Below, in pieces: positions 51,447 through 61,248 of a stretch of 64,000 bases of DNA; the first letter of the stretch is position 1, and every line of letters begins with the position of its first letter. The translations under genes and the position numbers were made by a program. The notes beneath the pieces were generated by a model that saw nothing but the letters and a program-made list of their open reading frames with translations, was not told where the DNA came from and made no database searches. Source of the stretch: Acinetobacter guillouiae CIP 63.46. GTDB taxonomy: Bacteria; Pseudomonadota; Gammaproteobacteria; Pseudomonadales; Moraxellaceae. The stretch lies in contig NZ_KB849290.1 of NCBI RefSeq assembly GCF_000368145.1, positions 1-64,000 on the forward strand. Reading direction: 5' to 3'.

Positions 51447-52712
51447 TCAATGACGAATTTGGCCATCACCTAAAACAATCCATTTTTGCGAGGTTAAACC
51501 TTCAAGACCGACTGGGCCACGGGCATGAATTTTATCCGTAGAAATACCAATTTCAGCACCTAAACCATATTCGAAACCATCAGCAAAACGCGTTGAAGCA
51601 TTGACCATGACTGAACTTGAATCTACACGGGTCAAGAATTGACGCGCTAAGCTAAAGTTTTCAGTGATGATCGCATCGGTATGATGTGAGCCATATTTGT
51701 TAATATGTTGAATGGCTTCTTCAATCCCCGTCACAATTTTCACTGCCAAGATTGGACCTAGATATTCTTCATACCAATCTTCTTCACTGGCTGGTTTTAC
51801 AGCATTGCCTAAGATTTTTTGAACATTGATACAGCCACGTAATTCAACGTTTTTTTCTGCATAAAGCTCAGCGATACGGGGTAAAAACTCTTCCGCAATT
51901 TTTTCATCAACCAACAATGTTTCCATTGCATTACACACACCATAACGATGTGTTTTTGAGTTTAATGCGATAGGAAGTGCTTTATGTAGATCTGCCTGCG
52001 CCTCAACAAAAACATGGCAGTTTCCATCAAGATGTTTAATCACAGGAATGGTTGCTTCATTGGTAATGCGTTCAATCAAGCCTTTACCGCCACGAGGTAC
52101 GATAACATCGACATACTCAGACATGGTAATCAATTGACCCACGGCAGCACGGTCAGCGGTGTTAATCACTTGTACACAAGTTTCAGGTAAGCCCGCTGCT
52201 TTTAAACCATGTTGAATGGCTTCAGCAATTGCTTGATTTGAATTCAATGCTTCTGAGCCACCACGTAAAATGATGGCATTGCCAGATTTTAACGCAAGTG
52301 AGGCGGCTTCAAGGGTAACGTTTGGGCGTGATTCATAAATCATACCGACCACACCTAAAGGCACGCGCATTTTACCAATCTGAATACCTGTTGGACGGAA
52401 AGCAAGATCCGTGATTTCACCAATCGGATCGACAAGGCTGATGACATCTTTTAAGCCTTGTAACATCCCTTTAAAGCGCGTGGGGTTGAGTTCTAAACGA
52501 TCAAGTAAAGCACTATCCAATTGATTGTCACGACCTTTGCTCATGTCAATTTGGTTGGCGGCCAAGATTTGCGGTTGACTATTTTCCAAAGCAGTATAAA
52601 TCGCAGATAAGGCATTATTTTTTGCAAGTGTAGTTGCGCCTGCCAAAACACTAGCGGCTTGGCGTGCTTGCTTCCCTACAGTTTGCATATACTGTTCAAT
52701 TGAGTCTTGCAT
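51447..52712 (-). CDS. proA: glutamate-5-semialdehyde dehydrogenase (gamma-glutamyl phosphate reductase)
   Basis: Second enzyme of proline synthesis, reducing gamma-glutamyl phosphate with NADPH. 421 residues. The catalytic cysteine is C260 in [13 protein letters not shown]. Other ALDH-fold signatures are [16 protein letters not shown] (118-133), [23 protein letters not shown] and the C-terminal [14 protein letters not shown]. proB is not adjacent, and the gene appears monocistronic. Confidence 0.97.
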   Translation of the reverse strand: MQDSIEQYMQTVGKQARQAASVLAGATTLAKNNALSAIYTALENSQPQILAANQIDMSKGRDNQLDSALLDRLELNPTRFKGMLQGLKDVISLVDPIGEITDLAFRPTGIQIGKMRVPLGVVGMIYESRPNVTLEAASLALKSGNAIILRGGSEALNSNQAIAEAIQHGLKAAGLPETCVQVINTADRAAVGQLITMSEYVDVIVPRGGKGLIERITNEATIPVIKHLDGNCHVFVEAQADLHKALPIALNSKTHRYGVCNAMETLLVDEKIAEEFLPRIAELYAEKNVELRGCINVQKILGNAVKPASEEDWYEEYLGPILAVKIVTGIEEAIQHINKYGSHHTDAIITENFSLARQFLTRVDSSSVMVNASTRFADGFEYGLGAEIGISTDKIHARGPVGLEGLTSQKWIVLGDGQIRH

Positions 52713-53015
52713 AGCAGTTTATTTGATCATTAAAAATTTCCCTTTGATAGTAGCAGTCTAAGTAAAGCCAAGGAAGTATTTCACTGAAATAAACTTATTT
52801 TGCAGCATTGAAGCGTTAAATATCTTGCAAAATCTTTTGCCATTTAAACTGGATAAACGGTCAATTTAGCGATTGCGTATAAATCACACATCTGTAAGAA
52901 TGAAACAATAAGGACATTGATGTGATACAGAATTCATACGTATCACGAATTTGAAAGAATAATGCGGGTCAAAATCTTGCATATTAAAAGAATAAAGCAA
53001 GGATGGAGGAAGGAT

Positions 53016-54362
53016 ATGAATTCCATTATCCAAATGGACACAGAATCACACCAATCTTTATCAAGCTTTGGTTTTTTCGACATATACCACAAAAACAGTT
53101 TTAAGCAGGAGCCAAGAACAACTTGGATTGATGGCTGGAAAATTGAGTATATGGCGATCGCAGATCCACGAACAATTCACAATACACCGATTGTGATTGT
53201 GGGCGGAGCGTTCCAAAACTTTAACTCATATAAGTATTGTGTTGAGCAGTTCTTTGAAAGTGGCCCAGTCATTTTGATTGATTTACCCTCTATGGGCGCC
53301 AATCAACAAATCACCAATATCGACTCTGGTTTATCTGCGGGGACATTAGAATTACCTGATCTTTCTCGTATGTTGGGGCAGTGGCTTGATATTGTGGCGA
53401 TTGAAAAGGTTGCCGTGGTGGGGATTTCTTTAGGTTCTGTGATTGCTTCATTTTTTGTTGATCAACGCCCTGAACTGGTCGAAAAAATGATCTTGATGGG
53501 GGTGATGCAAGAAACTCGTAAAAGCTGGCGGATGTTGTTAGAAGAATCATTGATGTTGATGAAAGAGCAACGTATGGGCGAGTTTGGTCAGGCCGTGATT
53601 TTGTATTTAGTCAATCATGCCAAGCTTGATAAAACACGCATGTCGCCCACAGCCAAAAGATTGTTCTTTAAGCAAATGGCTGAGTTTTCAAATACTGAAC
53701 AAGAACGTTATGAAATCAATTGTAATCGTCTATTGCGGTTAAGCCATGTACCGGTTCCTCAAGTGAATACACTGGTGGCATGTGGTCAATACGACAGTTT
53801 TACCTTACCTCATGAAAATGCAAACTTTGCTTTGCAATGCCCAGATATGCAGTTTGCAATGATTGCCAATGCCGATCATGTTCCACAATTACAACGTCGT
53901 AAAGAAACCATGACTTTATTCACCACTTACTTAAAAGGTGGGTCGATCCAAGGACTGGATGGTATTGTCAATTTCACACGGGAACAAATGCAGCATATAG
54001 AGCGTCGTGGGGAAAATCGTATTCAAGTGCTTGATCCACATCGTCAGTTGACACATCGCCATTCAAATAAAGTGATTCAGGTTGACGTGGTTGATTTAAA
54101 TTACTTTGGTTTATTGATGCGTTTTGATCATCAACAAGATTTAGCTTTTGTAAATCAACATACCCGTGATTTGGCTTTAAATTTAAGTGATGATGAAGGT
54201 GAGTTTGCGATTGAATGTTTGATTTTTGAAACCTCTGCATCTGGTGTTCGCGCACTATTTAAGCATGGTAGCTTTGAAAATGCAGATCGCTTATTACGGT
54301 TTATTGCACGCCAGACTCAAGCAGTGCAGTTATGTATAGCGCAAGAAGGCGCGGTGGCTTAA
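53016..54362 (+). CDS. alpha/beta hydrolase with a C-terminal PilZ-like domain
   Basis: 448 residues. The first 310 form an alpha/beta hydrolase. The nucleophile is S138 in GISLGS; likely partners are D260 in CGQYDSF and H288 in NADHVPQ. An oxyanion segment is VGGAFQNFNSYKY. The last 120 residues look PilZ-like: RRGENR at 330-335 supplies the RxxxR motif and DLNYFG at 360-365 stands where D/NxSxxG is expected (Asn for Ser). PilZ domains bind c-di-GMP. The substrate is unknown. The start is set by GGAGG 6 bases before the ATG; a 52962 start is rejected. It diverges from proA. Confidence 0.8.
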   Translation: MNSIIQMDTESHQSLSSFGFFDIYHKNSFKQEPRTTWIDGWKIEYMAIADPRTIHNTPIVIVGGAFQNFNSYKYCVEQFFESGPVILIDLPSMGANQQITNIDSGLSAGTLELPDLSRMLGQWLDIVAIEKVAVVGISLGSVIASFFVDQRPELVEKMILMGVMQETRKSWRMLLEESLMLMKEQRMGEFGQAVILYLVNHAKLDKTRMSPTAKRLFFKQMAEFSNTEQERYEINCNRLLRLSHVPVPQVNTLVACGQYDSFTLPHENANFALQCPDMQFAMIANADHVPQLQRRKETMTLFTTYLKGGSIQGLDGIVNFTREQMQHIERRGENRIQVLDPHRQLTHRHSNKVIQVDVVDLNYFGLLMRFDHQQDLAFVNQHTRDLALNLSDDEGEFAIECLIFETSASGVRALFKHGSFENADRLLRFIARQTQAVQLCIAQEGAVA

Positions 54363-54385
54363 GCTTTTGATATATTGATCCGTTA

Positions 54386-54413
54386 AAAAACCAGTCTTTT
54401 GACTGGTTTTTAT
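54386..54413 (+). terminator. terminator after the hydrolase-PilZ gene
   Basis: Arms AAAAACCAGTC and GACTGGTTTTT with a TTTT loop. Confidence 0.92.
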
Positions 54414-54478
54414 TTCTCAGAATTGAAGTATTTAAATCTCGAAGTGTTTACGTTTCGAAATATCAATAAATGATTACT

Positions 54479-55324
54479 TTAGCGTTGTGCATCAATCATC
54501 CACACCAAATCACCTAGATGTTCTTCAGTATTGTATTCAGTTGAATCTGTATTGAAATAGACACGGGGCTGAATCACTTCAACTTTTTGAAAACCAGCTT
54601 GGTAGATAAAATTTCTGACTTGTTCTGGTGTGACAAAGTGAAAAGTAAAAGCACTTCGTGACATGACTTTTAACAGCTTGCTGCTGTTCCAAATCACTTT
54701 TGCCAATTTATTTTTTACCGGTTCAGGGTAAAGGTCGGTGAGATAATGCAGACTGTTAAAGTCTTGCCCATAATGGGCAATCGATTGAATCAATTGTTGT
54801 AACAGTTCTTTGGTGAAGTAGTTAATTAAACCTTCACTGATCACGACAAGTGGCCGTTGTGGATCAAATACTTCAAAGGCTTTTTTAAAATCCTCTGTAA
54901 ATAAGTCGACAGACAACACATCTGGGCTATTGTGATCAATTTGCTTAAGCGCCGTTTGCTTGGTTTTTGCCATATCGGGTAAATCTAATTCACGATAATC
55001 AATCAAGGGATAATGTTGCCTAAACCACCAGCCTCTTGGTGACAGTCCAGCGGCTATTTCCAATACTTGTAAGTCAGGAGACTGTTCAATCAGTTCAGCT
55101 AAACGCTCATCCAACATGGTATGACGTTGCTTGAGTGTGGTACGCATACTGCCACCGACATATTTTTCTCCCCAACTTTCTATTGGGTGGGCAATCATAG
55201 CCAAAGTTTTACCTTTGGATGTGGCAAATAAGGGATGAGAAATGCCCATTTGATACCAAATATAGCCTGTGTAATGGGCTGTAAATGAAATATGGCGGTG
55301 CTTGGAAAGTTGCTGGTCTGACAT
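54479..55324 (-). CDS. LCM-type class I SAM-dependent methyltransferase
   Basis: 281 residues. The SAM-binding motif is VLEIAAGLSPRGWWF near 87-101, with the IDYRELDLPDM acidic loop. LVVISEGLINYFTKE and the general layout match leucine-carboxyl-methyltransferase-like (PPM1/LCMT) bacterial proteins, which methylate carboxylates of unknown acceptors. It is cytoplasmic and stands alone; no operon partner was seen. The start gives MSDQQLSKHRH. Confidence 0.78.
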   Translation of the reverse strand: MSDQQLSKHRHISFTAHYTGYIWYQMGISHPLFATSKGKTLAMIAHPIESWGEKYVGGSMRTTLKQRHTMLDERLAELIEQSPDLQVLEIAAGLSPRGWWFRQHYPLIDYRELDLPDMAKTKQTALKQIDHNSPDVLSVDLFTEDFKKAFEVFDPQRPLVVISEGLINYFTKELLQQLIQSIAHYGQDFNSLHYLTDLYPEPVKNKLAKVIWNSSKLLKVMSRSAFTFHFVTPEQVRNFIYQAGFQKVEVIQPRVYFNTDSTEYNTEEHLGDLVWMIDAQR

Positions 55325-55425
55325 AGTTATCCTTAACTTTTATTTTTTCTAATGGGGTCATGATGAAAAGCAATTAAAACACGACTAAAAATTTAATTTT
55401 GCTTCGTCGTCTTTTTTGATCCTTT

Positions 55426-55453
55426 GCTATCCTCCCTTTGAAAGGAGGATAGC
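55426..55453. repeat. palindromic intergenic element, copy 4
   Basis: Perfect 10-base arms GCTATCCTCC and GGAGGATAGC with loop CTTTGAAA, in the 238-base gap between nagZ and the LCM-type methyltransferase gene. It shares the CCTCCTTTG...AAAGGAGG core with copy 3. Confidence 0.6.
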
Positions 55454-55486
55454 TTAAATCTCTTTAATCATTAAAGGCTTAAAATT

Positions 55487-55513
55487 TGCCCCCGCTTGTC
55501 ATCAAGAGGGGCA
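55487..55513. repeat. GC-rich hairpin near palindromic copy 4
   Basis: Arms TGCCCC and GGGGCA, with inner CTTG/CAAG and a TCAT loop. It has no T run; its role is unknown, possibly part of the same composite element. Confidence 0.5.
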
Positions 55514-55562
55514 GGGAAATTGAGTCATTTAGCGCAATATCCTAAGGATATCTCTATTGGTT

Positions 55563-56582
55563 TTAAAGTGAATTTTTAAATTCTTCAATGACTTTTTTGA
55601 CAGCTTGCCATTCATGTCCAAGATCAAATGTTTCACCAATGCTGATCTGAGGAATTTTGCCACGCATACGTTCTAAACGTGCTTGATTTGGCAAAGGTAG
55701 GTTTTCTATCCCAGCCAATGCAATACATGCCGATTCACGGTTATTGCACACCAAGCCCATATCACAACCTGCGTCGAGGGCAGCACGGATACGTGCATCT
55801 GCTCCACCTGCAACACAAGCTGCTTGCATGCTTAAATCATCCGAGAACAACACACCATCAAATTGAAGTTCTTGGCGTAAAATCGTTTGAATCCAGTAAG
55901 GTGAAAAACCAGCAGGATTTGGATCTACTTTTTCATATATGACATGTGCAGGCATAAGTGCATCCAGCTGGGTTTGTAGCTGAATAAAACTTTGCATATC
56001 GTTGTTATAAATGTCTTGGTATTCACGTGGATCAATTGCTGCAGCAACATGAGAATCTGCTTTCACAGAACCATGTCCAGGAAAGTGTTTTCCTGTGCTT
56101 GCCATACCTGCACGTTGCATTCCTTTCATAAATGCGCTGGCAAGCGGCACAATATCTTGTACATTTTTTGCAAAGGCACGATCGCCAATTACATCACTAA
56201 TGTCATTCAGATCTAAAACAGGTGCAAAACTAAAATCAATCCCCACTGCAAGCACTTCAATTGCCATGAGCCAACCACATTGTTCAGCCAAGGTTAAGGC
56301 TTTTTCAGGTTGAGTTAAGTAAAGCTCACCAAAATGCCCCATGGCTGGTAGTAGGGTAAAACCTTGTTTTAGGCGTTGTACTCGTCCACCTTCTTGATCA
56401 ACGGCAATAAGAATGTCTGGGCGAATTTGGCGCATATGATCGGTTAAAGCGCGAACTTGAGCGGGTGATTCTATATTTCTTGAAAATAAAATCATGCCAC
56501 CGACTTGCGGAGTTTGTAATAGTTCAATATCTTCTTGAGTAAGTTCTGTGCCTGCAATATCAAGCATCAATGCGCCGATCAT
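55563..56582 (-). CDS. nagZ: beta-N-acetylhexosaminidase
   Basis: Cytosolic glycoside hydrolase family 3 enzyme that removes GlcNAc from anhydro-muropeptides in peptidoglycan recycling. 339 residues. The GH3/NagZ signature is KHFPGHG at 165-171 with the flexible-loop His at 178. VDQEGGRVQRL at 61-71 and the nucleophile Asp in FSDDLSM are present. The start ATG at 56582 gives MIGALMLDIAG, as in other NagZ proteins. Confidence 0.96.
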   Translation of the reverse strand: MIGALMLDIAGTELTQEDIELLQTPQVGGMILFSRNIESPAQVRALTDHMRQIRPDILIAVDQEGGRVQRLKQGFTLLPAMGHFGELYLTQPEKALTLAEQCGWLMAIEVLAVGIDFSFAPVLDLNDISDVIGDRAFAKNVQDIVPLASAFMKGMQRAGMASTGKHFPGHGSVKADSHVAAAIDPREYQDIYNNDMQSFIQLQTQLDALMPAHVIYEKVDPNPAGFSPYWIQTILRQELQFDGVLFSDDLSMQAACVAGGADARIRAALDAGCDMGLVCNNRESACIALAGIENLPLPNQARLERMRGKIPQISIGETFDLGHEWQAVKKVIEEFKNSL

Positions 56583-56778
56583 AGGAATCCACGGTTGTAT
56601 TTATATAAACTGGGAAACAATACCCGATTTCTGCAATGATTTGCTACACTTACTCAGTACAGATTATGCTAAAACTACACAACATAAACAGATAAAGTCG
56701 TTTAAGATATTGAAACTGTTGAGTTCAGATTGAAAAACGATATAGAAATTGGAAAACCCAAGGAAGTATTAAGAATTT

Positions 56779-58962
56779 ATGAAAATTCAAACTCTCGCTT
56801 GCGCTATAGCACTTGCAACAGGTGGTTTATTCTTTACTCATACCATCAATCAGGCAATGGCGGAAACCAATGCTACAAACGTGTCTCAATCGATTCATCC
56901 TTCACAAGATCAAGCCTTAGTGACACGTCAACTTGCAACATTGATTGACCGTCAGCATTATTTGAATATGCGTTTAGATGCAAATACATCAAATCGTATT
57001 CTAGACATGTATATTGATAGCCTTGATCCAGAGCACACCTTATTTTTAGCTTCAGAAATTGAACAATATAAAAAGCAATATGGTGCAACACTCGGCGCAA
57101 AATTAAAAGCAGGCGATTTGTCTGGACCATTTGCGATTCATGCGCATTATCGTGCACGTTTAAAAGAATTTTATGAATTTGAATTGGCTGAACTTAAAAA
57201 GACCCAGAACTTAAATCAGCCAAATGAATTTATTGATGCAGATCGTGAGAAAGCTGAGTTCTTTGCCAGCAAAGCCGAGTTGCAAAACTATTGGCGTAAG
57301 ATGCTGGTGTCGCAATTAATCAATCTCACTATTGCTAAGCAAGAAGATCAAGCCAAACAAAAAGCATTAAAAGATGATCCAACATTGGCTAATGGTCAAG
57401 ATTTGGCAGCGTCAGAAGATCTTACACCTGTTCAAACACTTACCAAGCGTTATACCCGCCAACTAGAGCGTATCGGTAGAACCAAGAGTGATGACGTACT
57501 GGAACGTATCCTCAATGCAATGACCTTGACCTACGATCCACACAGCAATTATTTCCCACCTGTTGATGCTATGGAGTTGAATCGTCAAACCACCTTACAA
57601 CTTGAAGGTATCGGTGTTTCGATTCGCCCTGAGCGTGGTAATGAAGACTATACCAAGATTGAAACCATTGTAGATGGTGGGCCTGCAAGTAAGACCGGAC
57701 AGGTCAAATCTGGTGATCGCATTATTGGCGTTGCACAAGATGGCAATAAAATGGTCGACGTGATTGGTTGGCCAAGTTCTGAAATTGTTGGCTTGATTCG
57801 TGGTAAACGTGGCACCAAAGTGTCAGTGAAATTGTTGGCTGCGGGCGCTTCTATGAGCCAAGCACGAGTTGTGACCATTACTCGTGATGTGATTCAAGAA
57901 GAAGATGCCGGTGTGCGTTCACGTACTGTAGAGCTAACACGTGATGGTAAAAAACATAAGTTTGGTGTTTTAGAAATCCCATCTTTCTATCTGAACTATC
58001 GCGCACGTCGTGCAGGGACTGAATACCGTTCTGTTTCAGAAGATACCAATAAAGCATTGAAGTCACTTGCAGCACAAAATGTTGAAGGGATTATTATTGA
58101 TTTGCGTAATAACCCCGGTGGTTCTTTAGAAGAAGTTGCCAAAATGATTGGGCAAGTGATTAAAGAAGGCCCAGTGGTTCAAATCCGTGATGGTAACGGC
58201 AATGTGAGTGTGTTTGAAGACACTGATGGTGGTGCGCAAACTTATTCAGGTCCTTTGGCTGTTTTGGTTAACTTAGCATCTGCTTCTGCCAGTGAAATTT
58301 ACTCTGCTGCCTTACAAGATTACGATCGTGCTGTAATTTTAGGAAGTACGACCACGGGTAAAGGGACTGCGCAAGTTCAATTGGATAGTCTTGCCTATGG
58401 TCAAGCAACCTTAACGCAACGTAAATTCTACCGTGTGACTGGTGGTAGCACCCAAAACAAAGGTGTGATTCCAGATATCAAACTGGTGGATATTTATGAT
58501 GAAGAGTTTGGTGAGCGTAAAGCTAAAAATGCTTTGAAATGGGATACGATTCCGACTGCACCGTTTAAACGTGAAGGTTCAATTCAACCGTATGTGGCAC
58601 AGCTTGGTGAAAAATCAAAAGTTCGTGCGGCAGGTGATCCACAGTTCCAATATTTAGAGACGCGTAAAGCGATTGCTCAAGAAACTAAAGATCAGAAACG
58701 AATCTCTTTAGATATTGATAAACGTAAAGCAGATTTGGTAGCGCTTGAAGCAAGAACATTGGCTGCAGAGAACAAGCGTCGTACTGAAACAGGATTAAAG
58801 CCATATTCAAATTGGGAAAGTTACCAAGCAAGTTTGGATGCCTTGGCTGAATCGAGAGCAAAAATGAAGGTAAACCAACGTCCGTCATTGCCTGAGGAAG
58901 AGACCTTTGTGAATGAGGCTGCCAATGTTCTGTTAGATTTGGCACATCTAACAAGTAAATAA
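56779..58962 (+). CDS. prc: carboxy-terminal processing (tail-specific) protease Prc
   Basis: Periplasmic S41 serine protease with a signal peptide ending near QAMA-E, 727 residues. Domain order: an N-terminal helical domain; a PDZ domain from about 245 (LQLEGIGVSIRPE ... GPASKTGQVKSGDRIIGV); then the catalytic core with RNNPGGSLEEV, Ser in SASASEIYSAAL and Lys in TTTGKGTAQ as the Ser-Lys dyad; and a C-terminal helical domain. It trims or degrades tail-tagged periplasmic proteins and murein hydrolases. It is divergent from nagZ. Confidence 0.96.
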   Translation: MKIQTLACAIALATGGLFFTHTINQAMAETNATNVSQSIHPSQDQALVTRQLATLIDRQHYLNMRLDANTSNRILDMYIDSLDPEHTLFLASEIEQYKKQYGATLGAKLKAGDLSGPFAIHAHYRARLKEFYEFELAELKKTQNLNQPNEFIDADREKAEFFASKAELQNYWRKMLVSQLINLTIAKQEDQAKQKALKDDPTLANGQDLAASEDLTPVQTLTKRYTRQLERIGRTKSDDVLERILNAMTLTYDPHSNYFPPVDAMELNRQTTLQLEGIGVSIRPERGNEDYTKIETIVDGGPASKTGQVKSGDRIIGVAQDGNKMVDVIGWPSSEIVGLIRGKRGTKVSVKLLAAGASMSQARVVTITRDVIQEEDAGVRSRTVELTRDGKKHKFGVLEIPSFYLNYRARRAGTEYRSVSEDTNKALKSLAAQNVEGIIIDLRNNPGGSLEEVAKMIGQVIKEGPVVQIRDGNGNVSVFEDTDGGAQTYSGPLAVLVNLASASASEIYSAALQDYDRAVILGSTTTGKGTAQVQLDSLAYGQATLTQRKFYRVTGGSTQNKGVIPDIKLVDIYDEEFGERKAKNALKWDTIPTAPFKREGSIQPYVAQLGEKSKVRAAGDPQFQYLETRKAIAQETKDQKRISLDIDKRKADLVALEARTLAAENKRRTETGLKPYSNWESYQASLDALAESRAKMKVNQRPSLPEEETFVNEAANVLLDLAHLTSK

Positions 58963-58986
58963 CTAAAAATTCTATTTAGGTAAAAT

Positions 58987-59017
58987 AAAAAAGCATATCT
59001 CGGATATGCTTTTTTTA
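58987..59017 (+). terminator. terminator after prc
   Basis: Perfect arms AAAAAAGCATATC and GATATGCTTTTTT with a TCG loop. Confidence 0.93.
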
Positions 59018-59172
59018 TTTCGATTCAAAAAATAACTTGACGTTCAATAGGATAGTGATATTTTAAGTAAAACGAACGTTCTTTAAAAAAGGTGAACCTT
59101 CTCGCAATTTTGCGTTGTATATATAGAGGTTGCTTATAACAAAAATAGGTTCATTACTGGAAGTAAATTTTT

Positions 59173-61248
59173 ATGAGTTATATGAGTTATGATAGTAATC
59201 TCGTAATAGGTTCTGCATGTATTGCAGTTATCATCTGTTACGTAGCTATTTCATTAGAACAACTCATATTTACCCAGCACACTCCTCGTCTACAGAAAAT
59301 TATCTTGTGTTTAAGTGGCATGGTTTTTGGCTTCGCCATTTGGGCAATGCACTTTGTCGGAATGTTGGCTTGTGATCTACCACAAGGTTATTCCTTTGAT
59401 CTAACATTAACCGTGATTTCCTATATTATTGCCGCATTGGCTTCAACTTTTGCGATATGGTTGACTACTCAAGAGACCTTGCCGATTGTACGGTTGATTT
59501 TAGGTGGATTGTTGATGGGGCTGGGAATTTCTGGGATGCATTATATTGGCATGCTGGGGTTAACTATCCCAAATCAACAAGTTGATTATGATGCTATTTT
59601 GGTGATGCTCTCTGTCATCATTGCGATTAGTGGTTCTGGCTTGTCTTTCTGGCTCGCATTTAAATATAAGAATTCTTTTAACCATAAGATGCTTTATAAA
59701 ATTGCTGTATCGATCATGATCGCTCTCAGTATTGTGGGAATGCATTATATCGGTATGGCAGCAGCAACGATCTCATCGGTGCATGACCATCATTTTGGAA
59801 GTCAATTACACGAAGGGCAAGGTATTTTATTGTTTACCATTATTTTTGTAGCGAGTTTAATACTTGTTTCTGCTTTTTGTGTGGCGATTTTAGAACGAAG
59901 ATTAGAAGAACGTAGTTTACAGTTATTACAAGCCAATAAAGAGCTTGAAGACTTAGCACTTCAAGACAATTTAACTAAACTTCCAAACCGATTATTTCTA
60001 GTTGAATATACTGATGCTTTATTTTTAGATTATAAGGATATCCAGTCTAAAATTGCTTTTATTTATATTGATTTAGACCGCTTTAAATCTGTTAACGACG
60101 CATTTGGTCATCATATCGGTGATGAGCTTCTGGTTAAACTCGCCCAGCGTTTATATCCGTTACTTAAGGATGGGCAAAGACTCACTCGTATTGGTGGAGA
60201 TGAGTTTATTCTGATTCTGGAAGATTCTAATCGTAATGAAGCTGAAGAGATTGCCGAATTGTTCTTACAAAAAATACAAGATGGTTTTCAAATCTCAGGT
60301 AAAGAAATTAATATTTCTGCCAGTATTGGCATCGTATTTTTCCCCGACCACGGGCAGAACTTACAAGATTTATTGATCAATGCTGACTCCGCCATGATGC
60401 AATCTAAAGAGCAGGGGCGTAATACTTTTAGTGTTTATAGCAGTTCATTAGACCAACAACACCAAAGTCGAAGTCAATCTAAACTCATCAATGATTTATA
60501 TAAAGCAGTTGAAGAACAACAATTTATTCTATTTTATCAACCTAAATTCACTGCGGACTACCAAATTTGTGGGGTAGAAGCTTTAATCCGTTGGAAGCAT
60601 CCAACCCTAGGCTTGTTAGCCCCGAGTATGTTTATTGATGGCGCTGAGCAAACGGGGCTGATTATTCGTATGGGCTATTGGGCCTTAGAGAAAGCATGTA
60701 AGCAAATTCAAGAATGGGAAGATAAAAAATATGCTTTTGGTCCCATCGCCGTAAATCTTTCAGCAGTACAATTTGAACATAAGCATTTGATTGAAACTTT
60801 AGAAAAATTGATTCAAAAATACCATGTCAAAAATGGTAATTTAATTATTGAAATTACTGAATCTACAGCGATGCATCATATAGATGACAGTATTCAAACC
60901 TTTGAGAAATTAAGAAATTTAGGTATTCGACTGGCAATTGATGATTTTGGAACGGGGCATTCGAGTTTCTTGTATTTAAAAGATTTACCAGTAGATGAAT
61001 TAAAAATAGATCGAGAATTTATCCGTAATTTGTGTGAAGGTTCAAAAGAACAAATCATTTTAGAAAGTATTATCCATTTGGCGATTCGTTTGGGTCTGGT
61101 GGTGACGGCAGAAGGCGTTGAAACTGAACAGCAGGCGCAGATTCTTAAACGGTTAGGTTGCCAGCAATTACAAGGTTATTTATTAGGCATGCCGTTACCT
61201 GCAGACCGTTTGGAAACCAATTATAGTATGGTTAAAGCCATACCTTAG
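59173..61248 (+). CDS. MHYT-GGDEF-EAL cyclic-di-GMP turnover protein
   Basis: 691 residues. Seven or so N-terminal membrane helices (10-240) form an MHYT sensor with three motifs, MHFVGM (59-64), MHYIGM (122-127) and MHYIGM (190-195); MHYT is proposed to bind copper and sense a gas. A GGDEF domain has an intact GGDEF at 341-345 without an RxxD inhibitory site before it. An EAL domain has GVEALIRW (EAL at 469-471), and DDFGTGHSS is conserved. Both synthase and phosphodiesterase activities are possible from the motifs; the net activity is unknown. It is monocistronic, just ahead of the AT-rich gap and the type I secretion operon. Confidence 0.93.
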   Translation: MSYMSYDSNLVIGSACIAVIICYVAISLEQLIFTQHTPRLQKIILCLSGMVFGFAIWAMHFVGMLACDLPQGYSFDLTLTVISYIIAALASTFAIWLTTQETLPIVRLILGGLLMGLGISGMHYIGMLGLTIPNQQVDYDAILVMLSVIIAISGSGLSFWLAFKYKNSFNHKMLYKIAVSIMIALSIVGMHYIGMAAATISSVHDHHFGSQLHEGQGILLFTIIFVASLILVSAFCVAILERRLEERSLQLLQANKELEDLALQDNLTKLPNRLFLVEYTDALFLDYKDIQSKIAFIYIDLDRFKSVNDAFGHHIGDELLVKLAQRLYPLLKDGQRLTRIGGDEFILILEDSNRNEAEEIAELFLQKIQDGFQISGKEINISASIGIVFFPDHGQNLQDLLINADSAMMQSKEQGRNTFSVYSSSLDQQHQSRSQSKLINDLYKAVEEQQFILFYQPKFTADYQICGVEALIRWKHPTLGLLAPSMFIDGAEQTGLIIRMGYWALEKACKQIQEWEDKKYAFGPIAVNLSAVQFEHKHLIETLEKLIQKYHVKNGNLIIEITESTAMHHIDDSIQTFEKLRNLGIRLAIDDFGTGHSSFLYLKDLPVDELKIDREFIRNLCEGSKEQIILESIIHLAIRLGLVVTAEGVETEQQAQILKRLGCQQLQGYLLGMPLPADRLETNYSMVKAIP

